A stretch of DNA of 64,000 bases, taken from assembly GCF_000935125.1 (NCBI RefSeq), contig NZ_JRKI01000023.1:143283-207282 (forward strand), read 5' to 3'. Origin of the DNA: Streptomyces natalensis ATCC 27448. Its GTDB lineage: Bacteria > Actinomycetota > Actinomycetes > Streptomycetales > Streptomycetaceae. Made by a program: the position numbers and the translations under genes. Positions 42,301 through 49,243 of the stretch are shown in pieces. Within the stretch, counting starts at the first letter, position 1. Every line of letters starts with the position of its first letter. The notes under the pieces are model-generated. The model was not told where the DNA came from, did not search any database, and worked only from the letters and a program-made list of their open reading frames with translations.

Positions 42301-43052
42301 ATGGTGTAGTCGAGTAGAATCTGCGCAGCCGTCCGGATTTTTGGTTCACCGAACTCATAGAGATTGAGCAGTGCATGTAGGGCTAGTCGCGCGTAAGGAC
42401 GGGCGCTGAACTCCAAGAAGTCATGCTTGGAAATCCTTTGCATATATGCCAGTAGCCACTCAGTCAGTCCATTTGTCGCGTTGTCATATACATCTCCTGG
42501 CTGTTTGTGAAGGAGCTGATTGACGAGGTACCTGGAGCTCTCGATCATCAGCAAGTGATTTTCTGTTTCTGGGCTATCAATATTCAGGAACGTTAGTTCA
42601 ACGATTTCGATCTCAGCAGGATGCCCTCCGCTAAGGTAGCCTGGAACGAGGTTTTCTAGAATAAATTTGACATCCTCGCTACTCAAGATATTTTGATAGC
42701 GGTAGGCGATAGCCATTAGGCTTTTCAGCGCAAAGTCGTAGTCCCGCTTCGTGGATGCTTGGTCGGATCCTACTAGACCGTTACCCTTATTCAGTCTCCG
42801 CAACGCTTGTGGCGCTGCCGTCAGGCTGAGGTCCTCGCCTACTTTAAAAGTCGGATCGCAGGTTGCGGCATGAAGGTGTGCGATCAAAGTGATCGTGTTG
42901 TCCTCATTGGCCGTGCCGCTGACGGTACTCAAAGGATGATTGGCTGCATAGAATTGCGCTATCCCGTTTGCTCTTGCCCTATGACTAGCAAACGCCTGCC
43001 CCGGTGACGCGTCGAGAGCAATCGGGTCGAGTGGGTTCGGCAAAGGTGCCAT
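39318..43052 (-). CDS. Giant cargo protein: helical N domain + six-repeat beta-propeller + TPR-like repeats
   Basis: A 1,244-residue protein with no signal peptide. Residues 1-480 form an unrecognised mixed domain (LMAIAYRYQNILSSEDVKFI, YARLALHALLNLYEFGEPKI). Residues about 490-785 contain six related blades (PALASHDGRLFLAWKGSGNV, PALVSHAGRLFLAWVGHGNE, PPALASHNGRLFLAWKGSGN), one with an Asp-box (SSDNGKTW), so a sialidase-like six-bladed propeller is likely. Residues 800-945 are a beta-rich unknown domain. The C terminus has TPR-like repeats, two of them encoded by an exact 309-bp DNA duplication. DNA of the middle part is visibly less GC-rich than its neighbours. The start has no clear ribosome site. 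Function unknown; ligand binding plus protein interaction is inferred. Confidence 0.75.
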   Translation of the reverse strand: MAPLPNPLDPIALDASPGQAFASHRARANGIAQFYAANHPLSTVSGTANEDNTITLIAHLHAATCDPTFKVGEDLSLTAAPQALRRLNKGNGLVGSDQASTKRDYDFALKSLMAIAYRYQNILSSEDVKFILENLVPGYLSGGHPAEIEIVELTFLNIDSPETENHLLMIESSRYLVNQLLHKQPGDVYDNATNGLTEWLLAYMQRISKHDFLEFSARPYARLALHALLNLYEFGEPKIRTAAQILLDYTMVKFALSSNRGRRVTPFRRHQHRINHQANDLNDLYAPGGDQIAAYFVAYMGQIDAQGKLAKLPEGLVRDTHGALIAGTAAYRPPPAAYILAMNAAPPFLHRFFHGTRPQLPGSSDTIDSGLEIYYRSPSFLLSAGGSFLNSGYGSDESGWGDKTAWEETSRAQATTLIPTRTGSAIEPKFHDLLRFEPYPDPLVDPYADDPNAPHCYHTTAVNIGVHRGIAAGANLRPAEKKSVLEHSTSASPSLTAHGDKLMIAWKGSGNDAMNVATVQSTSLLGIDGVEGIEERITLTQQTTDAAPALASHDGRLFLAWKGSGNVQLNLAGSSDNGKTWKTRTFADASDYGPALVSHAGRLFLAWVGHGNEKLNVAKVVIWANSTGAWGIEGLEGKAMLEATSSAPPALASHNGRLFLAWKGSGNDTLNLQLSEDQGASFRATTPLPETSSQGPSLASHAGRLFLGWRGSGNKVLNVAKVVLVDSTAGAFGIEGIGDKAILGETSTNSPALASRDGKLFIAWEGESKDHLNLRVSQDGSFQVDGPWRFLNLKHLGFYVAVYRALPAHPEDLDPPPESLAILYAMEADTMDFSQFVDLTVEGNINLPKQIAYGSNLDFHSPDGKHFKVWFLLTTQKYTERVSEASNPFADLDVLPLVSGDYMNAPGGHDGVIKIHHPGCENFPLVLDFHDSSNPIYRDNIGECPQPWLERADALAALAGQLAKSGDSAGATAALIDRVEILARLSQIDSVKYGPLLGAALIDLVGRHRAELGSQAALSWAQRGVQVYEELAGLRPAGSTTPVNYENLAAFTPNTYWWDPSTGGLASALWFLALAYREANNDAAAATILIQRVRLAERLAGADPNTYKSLLGSILVHQFIGDAKWRAELGSQAALSWAQRGVQVYEELAGLRPAGSTTPVNYENLAAFTPNTYWWDPSTGGLASALWFLALAYREANNDAAAATILIQRVRLAERLAGADPNTYKSLLVHARADAAAFGFRPRL
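39370..40029. repeat. Exact 309-bp direct duplication, period 351 bp
   Basis: 39,370-39,678 and 39,721-40,029 are identical base for base by eye. They encode the same TPR-like unit (SQAALSWAQRGVQVYEELAG to GADPNTYKSLL). The absence of any difference means a very recent tandem duplication or gene conversion. Confidence 0.92.
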
Positions 43053-43073
43053 ATTTGGATGGTATGACGGGGT

Positions 43074-43491
43074 CTAGCGGGTCGCCACTTGGGTGGCGAT
43101 ACGGACAGATTGGAGGTACCGCGCTAACAACAGCCAGTCGCGCTCGGGGAGTTGACCGTGCAGACCCCACGTCAGTTGGACATGGGACCCCACGTGCTTC
43201 GCCGAGACTGTCAGGTCTCGTTCCAAAGAACACCAGGTCCGAGTAACCGTTCCACCCCCGGAATTCTTCCGCCAACTCGGCCAGGAACACGTCAAGGCCA
43301 TCACCCCCCCATGTCCTCACCGTGACCTCGATCTGCACGGTGTTGCTGCGCGCGATCACGATGAAGTCGCGCATCAAATCGTCCCGATCCTCCAGGAAGG
43401 AGCGCGTCAGGCCGCTGAAGCACAGCTTGATCGCTCCCGGGCTCACCCCGCTTACGCGGACAGCCGGACTCGCCTCATCTTCCTCGAGCAT
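43074..43491 (-). pseudogene. DUF6228-like gene, frameshifted
   Basis: The first frame (from ATG 43491) reads VRVSGVSPGAIKLCFSGLTR, then QIEVTVRTWGGDGLDVFLAE, LAEEFRGWNG. A second frame continues with TRTWCSLERDLTVSAKHVGS and VQLTWGLHGQLPERDWLLLA. Together they match the DUF6228 pattern (RGWxGxRTWxSLExDL). The frames join at about 43,240-43,250. The gene lies directly upstream of the giant cargo gene. It is either mutated or a sequencing indel. Confidence 0.65.
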
Positions 43492-43760
43492 GGAGGGCAG
43501 GCTACGGGTACTGAAACCGCCACGGCCAGGAAATACGCGCCACGTACCGGGTGCCCACCTGTGTCATGAACACAGACGCCGAGTGGCGACGCCCCCATTG
43601 TGTTACCGACTCTTAGCCGCCACCGTCCGGGGCTGTTGGTGTCGGGCACTGGTGTCAGTAATGAGGGGCCACTTGACAGGCCATGACTCCGTCAGTGATG
43701 CACCCGCCCTTTCAGCGTTCCCCACCCAAGGGCCCCGTCGGCGGGTGTGGCCGCCGACGG

Positions 43761-43795
43761 CATCGGAGGGCGCCTTTGGGGGAAGCCCTCCGATG
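43761..43795 (-). terminator. Terminator after beta-trefoil gene
   Basis: CATCGGAGGGC pairs perfectly with GCCCTCCGATG (13-nt loop) 11 nt past the stop of the gene at 43,806. The rest of the 314-bp interval 43,492-43,805 shows nothing recognisable. Confidence 0.6.
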
Positions 43796-43805
43796 AAGCG
43801 AACTC

Positions 43806-44264
43806 CTACGGAGCAGGCACCGGCTCCACAATGAAGTGATTGCGGAGCTCCTGGGGAGAGTGAGCCTCGATCACGAAGTCGTCCCCCATTCTGTCGTTGG
43901 ACAAGAATACGAAGGTTCCGGTGTCGGGGTTCCAGAGGTTGTAGCTGCTGCCGTCACCGGCGTCCTGTAGGGCGAAGAGGTCACGAGTCTCGAAATTCGG
44001 CTGGTGCCCCTGCACAGCTAGATCTCCGTTCACCTTGTCCTGGGAGACGAACATGGCATGCCCGGTCGCGGAGTTGGTGAAGCGAAAGAGGCCGTTATCC
44101 GTGCGGAAGGCCTTGAACACGTTGCGCGGCTCGTCTGCGTAAGGATGCGCTTCAACATACCTGTCCCCATCGCTGTCCTTGTCCTCGGACACGAAAATGT
44201 ACTGGCCGTTGTGTTGGACGCTGAAGAACCGAACATGATCGCCTTCATGGATAGGAGCTGGCAC
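43806..44264 (-). CDS. Beta-trefoil-like protein
   Basis: A 152-residue protein from GTG 44264 (AGGAA upstream). Three similar units are visible: QYIFVSEDKDSDGDRYVEAH, then AMFVSQDKVNGDLAVQGHQP, then FVFLSNDRMGDDFVIEAHSP. Each has the pattern (hydrophobic)FVS-x-D, about 45 residues apart. Three-fold repeats of this kind suit a beta-trefoil (lectin, fascin or actin-crosslinker-like). No signal peptide. Sugar or protein binding is inferred. An upstream extension to 44,486 is possible but lacks a ribosome site. Confidence 0.6.
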   Translation of the reverse strand: MPAPIHEGDHVRFFSVQHNGQYIFVSEDKDSDGDRYVEAHPYADEPRNVFKAFRTDNGLFRFTNSATGHAMFVSQDKVNGDLAVQGHQPNFETRDLFALQDAGDGSSYNLWNPDTGTFVFLSNDRMGDDFVIEAHSPQELRNHFIVEPVPAP

Positions 44265-44562
44265 AGCTGCATTCCTTTCCGATGGGACCGCGTCACCCCA
44301 TCCTTGTCCCTTGTTCGCGGAGTCCTCGAAACAACTAACGTAACCCTCGGTATAAGCGACTGCATCTCGACCGAGCGCAGCCGGAGCTTGAAACCAGTAG
44401 AGCAAGTTGTAACTCACCGACCGGATTCCTCCAGTAAGAACGGCGAGCAGGTGTGTACCGCCTGCCCCGGGAGGAAGTGTGATCACCCGCCCATCGCCAG
44501 GCGCTGTCCGTCTGGCTCTAGCCGCTCCTCGGGACGGCCGGGCACGACTGGCCTGCGAACAC

Positions 44563-44604
44563 GAAGGAGGAGACCCGGACAGTCCGTCCGGGTCTCCTCA
44601 CTTC
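44563..44604. terminator. Hairpin with GACCCGGA, copy 2
   Basis: AGGAGACCCGGAC pairs with GTCCGGGTCTCCT around AGTCC. With about 60 bp of following sequence it is an imperfect repeat of 37,490-37,610. Confidence 0.6.
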
Positions 44605-44712
44605 GGGGGCTTCACGCTCGTCTCGGTGGCATGGTCGCGAAGCTGACTACCCACCGCATTACCGGCTCTGTACCGTGAAGCAAGCCCCCACAATCAGCAG
44701 GAGGCAGCACCA

Positions 44713-45948
44713 ATGCGTGGTCTCGGAGATCACCTCAGCATCGGCGAACGGATCGCGTTCTACCGGAAGCGCCGCGGCTACACGCAAGAGGTTCTGGCCG
44801 GACTGGTAGGTCGCAGCACTGACTGGCTTGCAAAGATCGAGACCGGCCGCAGGAAGCCGCCGCGTATCGACATGCTCACGGAACTCGCGCGCATCCTGCG
44901 TGTTCCGCTGGGCGACCTGCTCGGCCAGACGGTGCTCATGGAAGGCGAGCGGCAGCAGGACGATGTGCCGGCGGTACGCGATGCGCTCATGAGTCCGCGC
45001 AGGCTCTCACGCCTGCTCTTCGGTCCGGAAGTAGAGGTGCAGCTTCCCACGCCTGCCCCGGTGGCGGTGCGTGTGGAACACGCCTGGAACGACTACCAGG
45101 GCGGCCGACTCAGCAGCGTCATTGCCGCGCTTCCCGCTCTCCTCCAGACGGCGCAGGAACTGGAAGATCGTGCCGCGCGGCGCGGGGATGACCGCGGAGA
45201 CTGCTGGGCCGTTTCGGCCCGTACACACCATCTCGCCGCTACGACACTCGCGAAGATCGGCGAATCGGATATCTCCTGGCTGGCTGCCGAGCGGGCGATG
45301 CGGGCCGCGGATGAATCCGATGACCCCCTCGTCCTCACGTCGGCCGCGCGTTCCGGGACGCACGCCCTGCTCGCCAATGGCCGCTATGACGACGCACTCG
45401 AGCTGGGGAGCACCGCCGCAGCATGGCTGTCATCTCGCGTGTCAGAGAACGACCCTGCTGCGCTCAGCCTGCTGGGAATGATCCACCTGCGTGCCGCCGT
45501 CGCCGCGGCGCGGCATCAGGACCGTCCTACCGCAACGAGCCTGTTGAGTCGGGCGGAGGCGCTTGCCGACGATCTCGGCTCGGACGAGAACTACTGGCAG
45601 ACCGGTTTCGGCCCGACGAATGTGCTGCTCCATCGGCTGTCCGTTGAGCTGGACTTCGACAACATCTCGTACGTGGTGGAGCACGGTCGGATCAATGTGG
45701 ATCATATGCCCCAGGAGCGCAGCGTCTCGCACCGGATCGACTACGCGCGTGCGCTCTCGCTGGCCGGGCAAGGGGACGAGGCGTTCGCGGAGCTGCGTAC
45801 GGCTGAGGGGACATCCCCGCAGCTCGTGCGCAACAATCCCAGGGTGCGTGAGACGCTGCGGGACCTGATCAAACAATCTCCGGTGACCGGCGGCTCTCGT
45901 TCGTCGGAGGTGTTCGTGATGGCTCAACGGTGCAGGGCGGTGCAGTGA
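44713..45948 (+). CDS. XRE-family regulator with helical-repeat C domain
   Basis: A 411-residue protein. The N-terminal HTH is GERIAFYRKRRGYTQEVLAG, LVGRSTDWLAKIETGRRKPP, RIDMLTELARILRVPLGDLL (residues 10-75). The rest is a TPR-like helical repeat (LSSVIAALPALLQTAQELED, SDDPLVLTSAARSGTHALLA, RPTATSLLSRAEALADDLGS). Such proteins are common in Streptomyces and often partner with a small flavoprotein, here encoded immediately downstream with overlapping stop and start. Start ATG 44713 with GGAGG upstream. Confidence 0.88.
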   Translation: MRGLGDHLSIGERIAFYRKRRGYTQEVLAGLVGRSTDWLAKIETGRRKPPRIDMLTELARILRVPLGDLLGQTVLMEGERQQDDVPAVRDALMSPRRLSRLLFGPEVEVQLPTPAPVAVRVEHAWNDYQGGRLSSVIAALPALLQTAQELEDRAARRGDDRGDCWAVSARTHHLAATTLAKIGESDISWLAAERAMRAADESDDPLVLTSAARSGTHALLANGRYDDALELGSTAAAWLSSRVSENDPAALSLLGMIHLRAAVAAARHQDRPTATSLLSRAEALADDLGSDENYWQTGFGPTNVLLHRLSVELDFDNISYVVEHGRINVDHMPQERSVSHRIDYARALSLAGQGDEAFAELRTAEGTSPQLVRNNPRVRETLRDLIKQSPVTGGSRSSEVFVMAQRCRAVQ

Positions 45949-46508
45949 ATTCAGGTAAACGCGGTGTGCTCGGGGTTGTGGGTTCAGCGGCCGGCGGAGT
46001 GGAGAAGCTGCGCACCGGCCTCGTTGAGCCGGCGATGGAACGTGGGTGGCAGGTGGCGGTGACGCTGACGCCGACTGCGGGGCATTGGCTGCGCATGAGC
46101 GGTGAAGTCGAGCAGCTGGAGAAGCTGACGGGTCTGCCCGTACGTGACCAGACACGACTGCCTGGAGAAGCGCGACCGCACCCGGAAGTGGACTGCTACG
46201 TGGTCGCTCCTGCTTCGGCGAACACGGTCGCGAAGCTGGCGACCGGTCTCCTGGACAACCAGGCGCTGACACAGGTCGGTGAAGCGATCGGGACCATCGG
46301 CCTGCCGGTAGTCGTCTTCCCTCGCGTGAACGCGGCGCATGCTCGCCACCCGGCGTGGGAGCGCCACCTCGGGGACCTGCGAGAGGGAGGCGTCCGACTC
46401 GTCTATGGACCGGACGTCTGGCCGTTGTATGAGCCTAGGGAGGCGCCGTCAGGGCGCGAACTTCCCTGGACGGCAGTGCTGGACGCGGTGGAGGCAGCCG
46501 CGGGGTGA
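45945..46508 (+). CDS. Flavoprotein (PF02441-type)
   Basis: A 187-residue flavodoxin-like protein (KRGVLGVVGSAAGGVEKLRT, QVAVTLTPTAGHWLRMSGEV, DCYVVAPASANTVAKLATGL, LPVVVFPRVNAAHARHPAWE). The PASANT segment is typical of the PPC-decarboxylase/lantibiotic-decarboxylase flavoprotein family. It overlaps the XRE gene stop (GTGA), so both are made together; the pair may form a redox- or ligand-responsive switch. GTG 45945 is chosen; GTG 45930 is possible. Confidence 0.82.
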   Translation: MNSGKRGVLGVVGSAAGGVEKLRTGLVEPAMERGWQVAVTLTPTAGHWLRMSGEVEQLEKLTGLPVRDQTRLPGEARPHPEVDCYVVAPASANTVAKLATGLLDNQALTQVGEAIGTIGLPVVVFPRVNAAHARHPAWERHLGDLREGGVRLVYGPDVWPLYEPREAPSGRELPWTAVLDAVEAAAG

Positions 46509-46539
46509 CGTATCGTCAACCTGCCTGACCTGCAAAGAA

Positions 46540-46570
46540 AGAGGACCCGGACACTCTGTCCGGGTCCTCT
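46540..46570. terminator. Hairpin with GACCCGGA, copy 3
   Basis: AGAGGACCCGGACA pairs perfectly with TGTCCGGGTCCTCT (3-nt loop) 32 nt past the flavoprotein stop; terminator of the XRE-flavoprotein unit. Confidence 0.7.
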
Positions 46571-46585
46571 GCAGTTCGCGGCCAC

Positions 46586-46816
46586 ATGCTCGGAGACATG
46601 ACGGGGATCAACGAGCGATGTGGCGATCTGGGAGGCATGACTCCCCTAGAACTTGCGCTGATCAAGGCGAGCCTGAGCGAGGCGCGTGCAGCGGCTGATC
46701 AGCTGCTGCGGCGGGCCGACGGGCTCATTGCGCAGGCGGAGTCGCATCTCCCACGACTCTTTCAAGGCGGTCCAGACGCTCGCCGAGCAGGCGGAGGGTG
46801 TCGTGGATCGAGTTGA
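46586..46816 (+). CDS. Small hypothetical protein, overlaps GntR tail
   Basis: Up to 76 residues; the part TPLELALIKASLSEARAAAD, then QLLRRADGLIAQAESHLPRL looks like a real amphipathic helix. It overlaps the 3' end of the GntR gene by 92 bp in the antisense direction; its last 20 residues are of the shadow type. Possibly a real gene with a shifted 3' end. Confidence 0.3.
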   Translation: MLGDMTGINERCGDLGGMTPLELALIKASLSEARAAADQLLRRADGLIAQAESHLPRLFQGGPDARRAGGGCRGSS

Positions 46817-47108
46817 GCTCCTCCGCGAGTGCGACGTAGGCGGGGCTGCTTCCAGGTTCGGTTCCGAGTGGTACCGCGGGGTCGCGTACGAAAGTTCCGC
46901 GCCCCTGCTGGCTGAGGACCAAGCCTTCGTCGCGGAGCTGGTTGTACGCGCTCTGCACCGTCATGAGCTGAACACCAAGATCCTTCGCGAGCTTGCGCGC
47001 GGCCGGCATGCGGGAGCCCACCTCGCGCTCGCCGCTCGCAATCTCCTTGCGGTACCTCGCGGCGATGTCCTTGGCCGTGGGCTTGGCTGCGTCGGAGCTG
47101 GGATTCAT
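46725..47108 (-). CDS. GntR-family repressor (KorSA-like)
   Basis: A 127-residue winged-helix protein: KPTAKDIAARYRKEIASGER, EVGSRMPAARKLAKDLGVQL, MTVQSAYNQLRDEGLVLSQQ, then GRGTFVRDP, followed by a short helical tail instead of a large effector domain. Small GntR proteins of this size repress transfer/replication genes in AICEs (KorSA of pSAM2 is one). It is divergent from the core genes, with two palindromic sites between them. Start ATG 47108. Confidence 0.85.
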   Translation of the reverse strand: MNPSSDAAKPTAKDIAARYRKEIASGEREVGSRMPAARKLAKDLGVQLMTVQSAYNQLRDEGLVLSQQGRGTFVRDPAVPLGTEPGSSPAYVALAEELNSIHDTLRLLGERLDRLERVVGDATPPAQ

Positions 47109-47120
47109 AGCTCCGAGCGT

Positions 47121-47196
47121 AACCGGACCTAGGTCAATCTCGGAGATGAGCCGGGGTGCAGGCTTGACATTCAGATTGACCCAGGTCAATCTGAAT
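47121..47196. promoter_or_regulatory. GntR operators and divergent promoter
   Basis: ATTCAGATTGACC (47169-47181) and GGTCAATCTGAAT (47184-47196) are perfect 13-bp inverted arms with a 2-bp centre. A half-related site GACCTAGGTCAATCT lies nearer the GntR start. TTGACA (47164-47169) with CAATCT 17 nt later forms a plus-strand promoter that overlaps the big palindrome, so bound repressor would block it. The 388-bp interval 47,109-47,496 has no other supported feature. Confidence 0.75.
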
Positions 47197-47496
47197 GGGT
47201 GAGGGCGCCACCACTGGGCCCGAGAGTCGCACTGTTTGACCTGCGTAAATGTGCGACTCATACACCGGATGGCCCGTGACACGACCTCCGGTTCGCACCA
47301 CAGAAGTAGAGCAGTTGTCGCTGCTTACATGCAGCGGTCGGGGTTGATAGCTCCACCAAATCCCACGGCCGGCGACGGCTGCCGCACGTGGACATCACTG
47401 ATGCGCTGTCCGCTCGCCAGGACGCCGGGATACCCGTGTGTGCCTGCCGGGAGGAGAGAGCACCTGCACACCTCTTGTCGCTATTCGAGGAGTCCC

Positions 47497-48318
47497 ATGC
47501 CTGCCACTGCGACCCATCAGAGCCCTACCAGCACCCGCGACAAGCGGAAGCGTCCGCAGCGCACCCGGACCAAGAACGTGTCCCACCACCCCGCGCTTGA
47601 GCTGAGCACCCTCCGTGTCCAGGAAGTCAATCTGGAGCCCGGAAAGGAGCACGTGGTCTGCCCCGACTGTCGGACCTGGTGCCCAATCACCGGCCTTCGA
47701 ACCCCGAAGCTCGTCCCGCACGACGGGCCGAACGCCCGGCGCTGTATCGGCACCAACCGGCGGGTGCTGCTCGATGTGCCGATCGCCGAGTGGCGCCAGG
47801 TCCTCGCGGAAGGCGTCACGGATACTGCGTCGCGGCGCCGGACCAGCGTGCGGCGCAAACCCCAGGTGAAGGCGCTGCCGGCCATCTCCCAGATGACTTC
47901 GGCGCCAGTAAGCGCAGCCGACGCGCTCACCGCCTACCGCGAGCACTTCACGATGTGCACGGCCGGCCGGGCGCCCGGCCGCTGCGGCGGAACCCACCGC
48001 TGCGCTGACGGAGCCCGGCTCGCCGCGCTCTACGAGCAGTTGCAGCGCACCCAGCCGCATCGAGACCGCGAGCACAAGCAAGAGGACCGCGTCGAGGCAC
48101 TGCTCACCCGCCACCGGTCGGCCGTCGCCAGGCGGCACACCGCGGCCCGGTGGGCCGAGCACCGCGACAACACAGCCGCCGGAAGGAAGTCGCTGGCCAA
48201 GCGCAGCGGCACCACGATCGAAGAGGCCAACAACGCCTGTCGGCTCCACCCGGCCAACACGGTCCCTGAACTCCGCGGCCCGAACCTGCCGCTGGAGCCC
48301 CACCGGATCCGCACCTGA
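47497..48318 (+). CDS. AICE conserved hypothetical protein, Cys-rich N part
   Basis: A 273-residue basic protein. After a K/R-rich start it has HVVCPDCRTWCPITGLRTPK and NARRCIGTNRRVLLDVPIAE, a likely zinc knuckle, and later MCTAGRAPGRCGGTHRCADG. The rest is helical and charged. It is the first gene driven by the GntR-controlled promoter. Start ATG 47497 (GGAG seven nt upstream). No specific function recognised. Confidence 0.7.
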   Translation: MPATATHQSPTSTRDKRKRPQRTRTKNVSHHPALELSTLRVQEVNLEPGKEHVVCPDCRTWCPITGLRTPKLVPHDGPNARRCIGTNRRVLLDVPIAEWRQVLAEGVTDTASRRRTSVRRKPQVKALPAISQMTSAPVSAADALTAYREHFTMCTAGRAPGRCGGTHRCADGARLAALYEQLQRTQPHRDREHKQEDRVEALLTRHRSAVARRHTAARWAEHRDNTAAGRKSLAKRSGTTIEEANNACRLHPANTVPELRGPNLPLEPHRIRT

Positions 48319-48336
48319 CCGCTTGCACACGAACGA

Positions 48337-48376
48337 CCACGGCCGCCCACCTGCACACACAGGTGGGCGGCCGTGG
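48337..48376. terminator. 17-bp perfect hairpin
   Basis: CCACGGCCGCCCACCTG pairs with CAGGTGGGCGGCCGTGG around CACACA, 16 nt past the stop at 48,318. Confidence 0.75.
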
Positions 48377-48470
48377 CTGCTCGTACCGAGCGCCAACCAG
48401 GCACGGGCCCCAGGGCCACTACCCCCGGGACCCGCCACAGGCACACCTAGTGAGAGGCAGACCTGTGTTG

Positions 48471-48596
48471 ATGCACATCTTCGCACTCCCGCCCACCACT
48501 TCGCCGGGCGACGAGGGACACCCGAGCCAGACGGACGAGTCCCTGCGCCGTGCCCGCCAGGCCGACGCACAGCGTGCCGGGGGTGGTTCCCGGTGA
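48471..48596 (+). CDS. Small AICE protein (41 aa)
   Basis: MHIFALPPTTSPGDEGHPSQ, then TDESLRRARQADAQRAGGGSR. The start is ATG 48471 or GTG 48465. The stop overlaps the next start (GTGA). Small acidic AICE protein of unknown role. Confidence 0.45.
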   Translation: MHIFALPPTTSPGDEGHPSQTDESLRRARQADAQRAGGGSR

Positions 48597-48724
48597 GTGA
48601 GATCGCCGACCAGCAGGCCGCCGACGCGCTCGTCCAGCAGCGCATCCAGGAGGCCATGCACGCCGCCGCCGCGGCTGAGGCCGCGGCCGCCCGCGCGGCC
48701 GAGCTCCAGGGCGGTACCCGGTGA
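48593..48724 (+). CDS. Small AICE protein (43 aa), alanine-rich helix
   Basis: VSEIADQQAADALVQQRIQE, then an alanine-rich helix (AMHAAAAAEAAAARAAELQG). GTG 48593 overlaps the previous stop; its own stop overlaps the next GTG. Translational coupling supports it as real. Confidence 0.5.
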   Translation: MSEIADQQAADALVQQRIQEAMHAAAAAEAAAARAAELQGGTR

Positions 48725-48813
48725 GCGAACCCGAGCCACAGCACGACCGCCCGCCGGACACTGCCGAGCCAATGCCGCCGCTGCCCCAGCGCAACCCCGG
48801 CAAATCGCTCTGA
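48721..48813 (+). CDS. Small AICE protein (30 aa)
   Basis: GTG 48721, SEPEPQHDRPPDTAEPMPPL, then PQRNPGKSL and stop at 48813. A proline-rich peptide, coupled to the upstream gene by a stop/start overlap. Evidence is only coupling and position. Confidence 0.35.
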   Translation: MSEPEPQHDRPPDTAEPMPPLPQRNPGKSL

Positions 48814-48829
48814 CCCACCACCTCCAGCC

Positions 48830-48863
48830 GGGGCGCCCGCACATCACCGATCGCGGGCGCCCC
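48830..48863. terminator. Hairpin terminator after small-gene cluster
   Basis: GGGGCGCCCGC pairs perfectly with GCGGGCGCCCC (12-nt loop), 17 nt past the stop at 48,813. Confidence 0.65.
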
Positions 48864-48894
48864 AACTCTTCTGCTCTGCATCAGAGGAGAGCTC

Positions 48895-49068
48895 ATGAAG
48901 TCGCGTAAGGGATACCAACTGGTCGACGCCGACGGATTCACGTGGCTGGGCGACTGCCCCCAGTGGGCCGCCGAGGCCCGTGCCGCCGGAATGGTCGTGC
49001 GGCCGATCCGCATCTACGGCCCGCGGCGCTGGCCGTGCTCGGCGTGCGAATACCGCATCCGGCACTGA
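48895..49068 (+). CDS. Small AICE protein with C-terminal CxxC
   Basis: A 57-residue protein (MKSRKGYQLVDADGFTWLGD, CPQWAAEARAAGMVVRPIRI, ending WPCSACEYRIRH). The CxxC and the further Cys suggest a zinc site. ATG 48895 has AGGAGA six nt upstream. Confidence 0.6.
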   Translation: MKSRKGYQLVDADGFTWLGDCPQWAAEARAAGMVVRPIRIYGPRRWPCSACEYRIRH

Positions 49069-49081
49069 CGCATTACCGCCC

Positions 49082-49123
49082 CGAGGGTCGCAGGCCGGGT
49101 TCGACTCCCGGCCGGGGCACTTC
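49082..49123 (+). other. tRNA 3'-half-like fragment
   Basis: The segment contains GGCCGGGTTCGACTCCCGGCC-like text (T-arm with the canonical TTCGACT loop), followed by GGGGCAC like an acceptor 3' end. No matching 5' half, D-arm or anticodon arm is present upstream. It may be a remnant of an att site or a folded RNA element. It lies between two small AICE genes. Confidence 0.4.
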
Positions 49124-49243
49124 GGCCGCCTCTCGGCAGCCGCGCCGACGCCCATGCGTACGGCTTCCACCTCAACGGCGCGCGGCCCCGGGGTGCATCC
49201 CGGGGCCGCTGTCGGGCCGTTCCCTTCGAGAGGAGCACGACCC

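Noticed and set aside
47388..47600. Possible 70-codon gene (VDITDALSARQDAGIPVCAC)
   Set aside because: No ribosome site and it overlaps the well-supported gene starting at 47,497.
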